A model generated the notes under the pieces. It had not been told where the DNA came from. It made no database searches and saw nothing but the letters and a program-made list of their open reading frames with translations. Shown here in pieces: positions 59,010 to 64,000 of a stretch of 64,000 bases of DNA. Made by a program: the position numbers and the translations under genes. The stretch is from Sebastes aleutianus (lineage: Eukaryota; Chordata; Actinopteri; Perciformes; Sebastidae): positions 15,100,129 through 15,164,128 of the forward strand of contig CAKAKS010000032.1 of assembly GCA_916700875.1 (NCBI GenBank), read 5' to 3'. How positions within the stretch are numbered: the first letter of the stretch is position 1; every line of letters begins with the position of its first letter.

Positions 59010-62000
59010 TCCAGTGTATCAAATGTATATTATTTATTTGGCAGGTCCACCTTCATACATTTTCTGTTCCTAAATTTTAGAGATGCAAATTTCCTCAATT
59101 AGCAGCAAATAAAGACATATTGAAAGCACTTTTAGTTTACTTTTTCTACCATGACCTGTAGCTTATTTGCATTTAACAGGGTTTTTAGATACATGGAGGA
59201 GTAGCAGACGACATTTGCCTAAACGATGTAGTCAGCTCTTTGTGTTGTTGCAGTTCAAATTTCTATTTTGATAAACCAAGCTCTCTTTGCTTTCCTGCTC
59301 ATTTGTATCTATTGACACATGAGCCCTCAAGTCACTGACAGCTTATTTGGGTTTAAATTTCATTTCCATTGTGTTCCTCATTGTCCCATATTGTGGCAGT
59401 GTAAAACAACTCTTTAACTCCATGTCCATATGGCTTCTCTCGATGGTTGTTTGCCTAAAGCCCTTTTCCAGTGACCGTGTCAAACTGCCTTCCGCGGATC
59501 ATGGGCCTTTGACAGGAGAATAGATTGCATGTATTTATATTTCACAGAAAAAAATCAGCAGTGTGCTGCCTGAGGGTTTGGTTGCCTATCAACGTCCTTC
59601 ATGATTGTTGGAGAAGGAAATGTGTCACACTTTCATCTGTCAAGACGGACAAGAAGAATGTTGTTTCAGGTTTCAAATGGAGGCGTACAGTAAATAAAGT
59701 CTTCAGGCCAGGGCTGCTGCTATAGTCACCCTATCCATCTATCCACTGCCTCCACATCTTGGATATTGGATTAGCGGAATACTGTCATACTACCTTAAAT
59801 ATCCGCCAGTTATGTGAATTATAGTCTTAACTAAAACGCACATTTTGATTTACACTCATTCATGAGAGAGAAAATAGCATCTTTTATCTATAAGATGTCC
59901 CTCTGCATCTCCTCCCCCATGCATCCTCTCTCTTACAGCCTGACAGTGTAATCATGGACCAGGACAGCGTTTTATGGGGGCTTCTTTAATAACCACCAGT
60001 ACCGCTTGACCTCTGTGAGTCCCCCAAAGGCACCACCTCCTGCAGCCATCCCCCACCTCAGCCTCAGGACCAGGTTGTCCCCTCAGCAAACCTTTCTCCC
60101 CAAACATTCCCCTAGCCTCCATCCTCCTCTGCTGACATGCTCAGATGCTCCAGTATTGTCATGTAGGTCTAAAGGTCATGCCTGACCTGTCAGGGTGGAT
60201 TGGCCCTCGGACCTAACAGCGTTCTTTGGGGACCACAGCAAGGCGTGTCTCTCTCCCCGTCAGTCACTCCTCACGGCTAAAAGATTGAGTAACCACATGT
60301 CATACGTAGAGTTTTGCATTTGACACATGGAACTGATAGGTTACTTATTGGATGCTATCCATCTAAACTAATTAAACTTTAGGGAAAAAAATGACGAGGC
60401 CAGACGTTACAGATGTTCTTTAGTTTGATTGATCTCTTCTATAAATCTGAAGGGACTTTACCAGAACAAAGATCCAGTGGGTGATGGAAACTTGCTGCAT
60501 GGGGGATGTCTGAAGAAAAAGATCAATTACAGTTTGGAGACATGCTGTGGTGTTGTGCTGTGTTGTGTTGTCATTGGAAATGAAGTGGGGATCAAAAGTA
60601 AGCAGGCAAGGATCTCTTTCTGTAGCTTCTTTAACATCCCGCCGGTTGACCATTATTCCATACACACATACATATACATGCACAAGATATCCAAACGGCT
60701 GATAGCTGTACTGAGACCTTTGTTTTGATTCTGCCCTGGAGGATTATGACTTGTCTTATTCTTTGCAGGAAAAAATATTATTACAGCTGTGTTATTATGA
60801 AAAGCTGTAACAATATCTCAATGAACTCGTGTTACAGCTCAGTCACACTGTCTATTAATAATTTATAGCTTGTTTTACATTAGTACCTTTTTGTAAAGTA
60901 TCAGACAAATCCCTGTTTCTTCTCCACATGAAATCCTGTTTGCTCAACAGGCTCATCCATTATTGCTATGAATAGTTTGTCTAATGACTGCACAAGAGGT
61001 GGTAGCGCCTTGGCATAAAGGCCCAAGTTGCCCCTGTGGAGAGGTGTACAAGATCAAGCCTCTGTGAGTCAATACAATGAATACAGAGCCGGGGTCCTGG
61101 CAGAGTGGCTGGGGTCTGAGAAACTCAGCAGGCTTGATGTACCTGGGATGCATGCCTGAATATATGTGCTCTCTTTGGGTGTATGTCTCCATTTGTGTTT
61201 CTTTATGTGTGTGTATGTGCATGTCTTGGGCTCCTGGTGATTGATAGGGATGTTTCTATTTCCTCTGGATCCTCCTGACAGATCATCCATCCTTAAACAA
61301 TTTGGCAGTGCCCTCAGAGCCCGAGAAGGCTGAGAGAAAAGATGGGCCACACAACTGACAGTAGCCTTAATGAAAGACTCATCGGAGGCTCCGGGCTACC
61401 GGGAGGTTTCACTGTCTGGGATGGATGGAAGAATAACATGCTGTCAGGTGCGGGTGGCCATTGAGGCAGGAGGACATTATGAGATTCTGTAGGCAACAAG
61501 TATAGGGGTGATGGAGCTCTGGTCAAGCGCGGCCGCTTCAGAGATGAAGCCCTCGTCTGAGGATGACTGGGAATGGAGGAGTGGCATCTGAAATGGTCGG
61601 GAAAGGGAAATGGCAGATGATTGAAGGGCACTTTTACTGAAGGCATACAACTGATATATATACTATCGGGGCAAATTTGATGGAGAAAATAGAATAGTTG
61701 TTGTCTTGGAGCTGTAATTTAGTTAAATGCAATAAACTGAAGTGTGATTCAGTTGCTCTTATGTAGTTTCAGTGAGATATATAATACGCTCTTTATTGGA
61801 ATAACAGCGTGTCTGGGAGCACACTGGGTAGTTTGTATACATACCAAGTGAAACCAGTGAGAAAAAGCTTTGGGCTGCTGTCAGGCATGGAGATTTATAG
61901 GGCGCAGCTGCACAGAGTTGTCTTTGGTCTCTGTGTCAGCCCTGTAACTGCAACCTAACCTCTTAGCGCTGGCTGACTCTCTGTGATGGATGGATGTGTT

Positions 62001-62150
62001 TAAGTCAGGTTAAAAGTCCACTTCCAGTCACTCGCTGGGGCAACCACACTTTAATCTTGAACCCCGCCAGGCTGCCCGTGATATAGCTATTCCTTGGCCT
62101 GATGAACAAAGCGTGGCGACTTGCTCCACTGAGTCGAGGCTGGGTGGATG
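59010..62150. other. Non-coding, no gene recognised
   Basis: Frames of up to 110 codons (minus strand 61314-61646) are without motif. 59880-60240 is C-rich and non-repetitive. Nothing else identifiable. Confidence 0.4.
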
Positions 62151-62154
62151 AAAC

Positions 62155-62450
62155 CTTGGCTCCTGTCCCACTCCTCAGATTACCCACCTGCTCTGATCAC
62201 GGCCAGTGTGCACAATTACATTAACTGTCCCTCTCCGCTAATAAGGCTTGCAAATGCATGTGAACAATGGAGCGGAGTTGCTGTAACAGACTCCCAAATT
62301 TGTTTTGACTCTCCGCGCTGTCATCTCCTTGTTGTAAGTGATCGCTTTCGTTTTTTCCGAGAGCTCGCTGTGTGTTTCCTGGTGGGAGCGGGCCAGCGAC
62401 GAAGCCAGGTAATAAAGGCAGCATTAGCAGGCTAATTAGGTTCCAGACCT
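62155..62450. promoter_or_regulatory. Candidate conserved non-coding block
   Basis: Non-repetitive stretch with an octamer-like 'gcaaatgcatgtgaacaatg' (POU/SOX-type sites by eye), 'gcacaattacattaac' and 'gcaggctaattagg'. Frames run on both strands (95 and 67 codons) without a domain. The call is by appearance only. Confidence 0.3.
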
Positions 62451-64000
62451 GCTTCGGCAGAACAAAATCATTTCATCACGTCTTTCACAATAGGGCATCG
62501 CGGCTCTTCTGAGTAGCGGTGTTTTCATAGCCAATTTCCTGCACCTCGGCTGTATCCACCAACTTTTGTCAATAAATCTCCCCTCATATCCATTTTTATT
62601 GAGCTGAGAGTTGGAGGCCAGGAGTGCTGGGCCCAGATAATGAAGACAACGTTTCAGCGTGGATTCAAATCCCTCTGTGAGGTTTAACACATCCCACTGA
62701 TACTCATTCTTCTATCGTCTGATGCGTACACAGGCCTTGTAAAACTGACTTGATGTGGGCGCCACGTCTTGGCTGTCAGAAAGGCAATAAATTACTTTGA
62801 CTTACAGTAGTGCTTGTGTATGTTTTGTTCATTCTCATGGCTTGATTCAGTAAAGAACACCGTCCAGACCTCTGTAAAATACTCTGTATTTACTGTGCAA
62901 TATATTCTGCGTATATTTTATCTTGGTGTGTGTTGGTGCATTTAGTGTCAAATAATGGCCTTCTTGATCAAAACCACTCCCAATACACACATGTGAGCTC
63001 CTGTGTCCTCCCAGCAATGTTAGCAATGTAAGATCCCCAATTCTGCTCTGATTGAATCTGGCAGAATCCAATCCTACAGTATCTCTGAGTGGAGATAACG
63101 GGTATGGTTTTGTAGTCAGCGTATGCCCTCAGCATCCACATCCATGCATGGATAGTCCTGCTCTCACTATAAGAGAAAGTAGGATTATGTGTCTTAGCCT
63201 TTCAGAGTCTCTTTCTCCTGCCCGCCTCTCCTATTTTCCCTCCCTGTCTCTGAGGAAGGTCACCTGAAGGAGGTAATCCCTATTCCTCTCTGTTTTCTCT
63301 CTTTTTTTTTCTTCATCTGAGGGGCTTTGTGGCCAGCGCTGGAGCCCATCCACATGATCAGCAAAGCAAGAGCCAGCACACAAACGGAGAAGCAGAGGGG
63401 AACAGCTCGATGCACGAGATTGCTGCCTTTTATCCCCTCGGTGTGAATAGCAAAATAAGTGCCTCACTATAAAGCTTAAGGCGATGCTGAGATTTGAAAT
63501 ATGTATGAGTTCCGGTTTTTCTAATACATTGTGCAAACTTACTTATAGGATGTGACCAGCAGGTCCCTCCGTGATTCAAAGCAAAGTGTGTATGTGTGTG
63601 TGTGTGGCGAAGGACAGACTCAGCGTGTTCTCGCTGCAGAGGAAACCCAAGGGATCAGACGCTGTATTTACATTCAGCTGGCAGATGTATGTGTTGGTAT
63701 AATTTGTTGACATCCACTTCTACAGTACATGTCTGCATGTCTGTGGAGGATACAGCTGGAGAGCTCCACAGGGAAAGCCCGCCTGCTGGGATGTATAGCT
63801 GTTGTATGTGGCTGGTGTAGCTGTTTGACCGTGAGAGGGAACGCGCCTCAAAGCCTCCTTGTGCACTTGTTCAACTATAACCAACATTTAAACCCTCCAG
63901 CGTGTGAGAATTTAGCTGACTCCGAAGCAATAATGTAATCACCACTTGTAAGACAATGGTTGTTTTTTGCCAATTTGATGTCAGAGCCATTTGGCGGGTG
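62451..64000. other. Non-coding flank, no gene recognised
   Basis: A short GT tract lies at about 63586-63606. Frames of up to 101 codons show no family features. Confidence 0.4.

Overview
The window looks like 64 kb of non-coding DNA from a teleost fish, most likely a percomorph. I recognise this from the repeat content, not from any gene. The evidence is long CA/TA microsatellites, several families of short DNA transposons (MITEs) typical of spiny-rayed fishes, a tRNA-derived SINE, LINE-like 3' tails, a Tc1-like transposase fragment and a THAP-domain transposase remnant. No reading frame on either strand resembles a host protein. The longest one (171 codons, minus strand, 41842-42357) is produced by reading through a CA microsatellite. 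I found no tRNA, rRNA, CRISPR array or bacterial-style operon. The window is therefore best read as a gene desert or the inside of a very large intron.

Layout. 1-6.6 kb: a hairpin repeat, fragments of a common percomorph repeat, a long CA microsatellite, then a nested element at about 2.34-3.57 kb whose core carries a broken THAP zinc-finger domain. 6.7-7.0 kb, 10.26-10.98 kb and 14.87-15.61 kb: members of two hAT-like MITE families, the last with a second MITE inserted in it. 15.6-33 kb: mostly unique sequence with possible regulatory blocks, LINE tails, a 673-bp foldback transposon (27.2-27.9 kb) and a TA/TTA microsatellite (29.6 kb). 33.06-34.02 kb: a foldback MITE split by another hairpin-rich element. 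34.8 kb: a minus-strand Tc1-like transposase catalytic fragment. 38.4-39.0 kb: a composite percomorph repeat. 42.2 kb: a second CA microsatellite. 43.0-43.8 kb: two MITEs side by side. 49.97-50.98 kb: one hAT-like MITE inserted inside another, each with a perfect 8-bp target-site duplication. 53.6-59.0 kb: second copies of several of these families, plus the SINE. The rest shows no recognisable genes.

What is best supported is transposon stratigraphy: nested insertions with readable target-site duplications, a roughly 65-bp module shared by two MITE families, and MITEs with conserved internal hairpins. Several AT-rich blocks containing TAATTA-type motifs between the repeats resemble vertebrate conserved non-coding elements, but only cross-species alignment can show that. 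I see no convincing new biological system. The repeat families were recognised from memory of fish sequence, without a database search, so family names are kept general.
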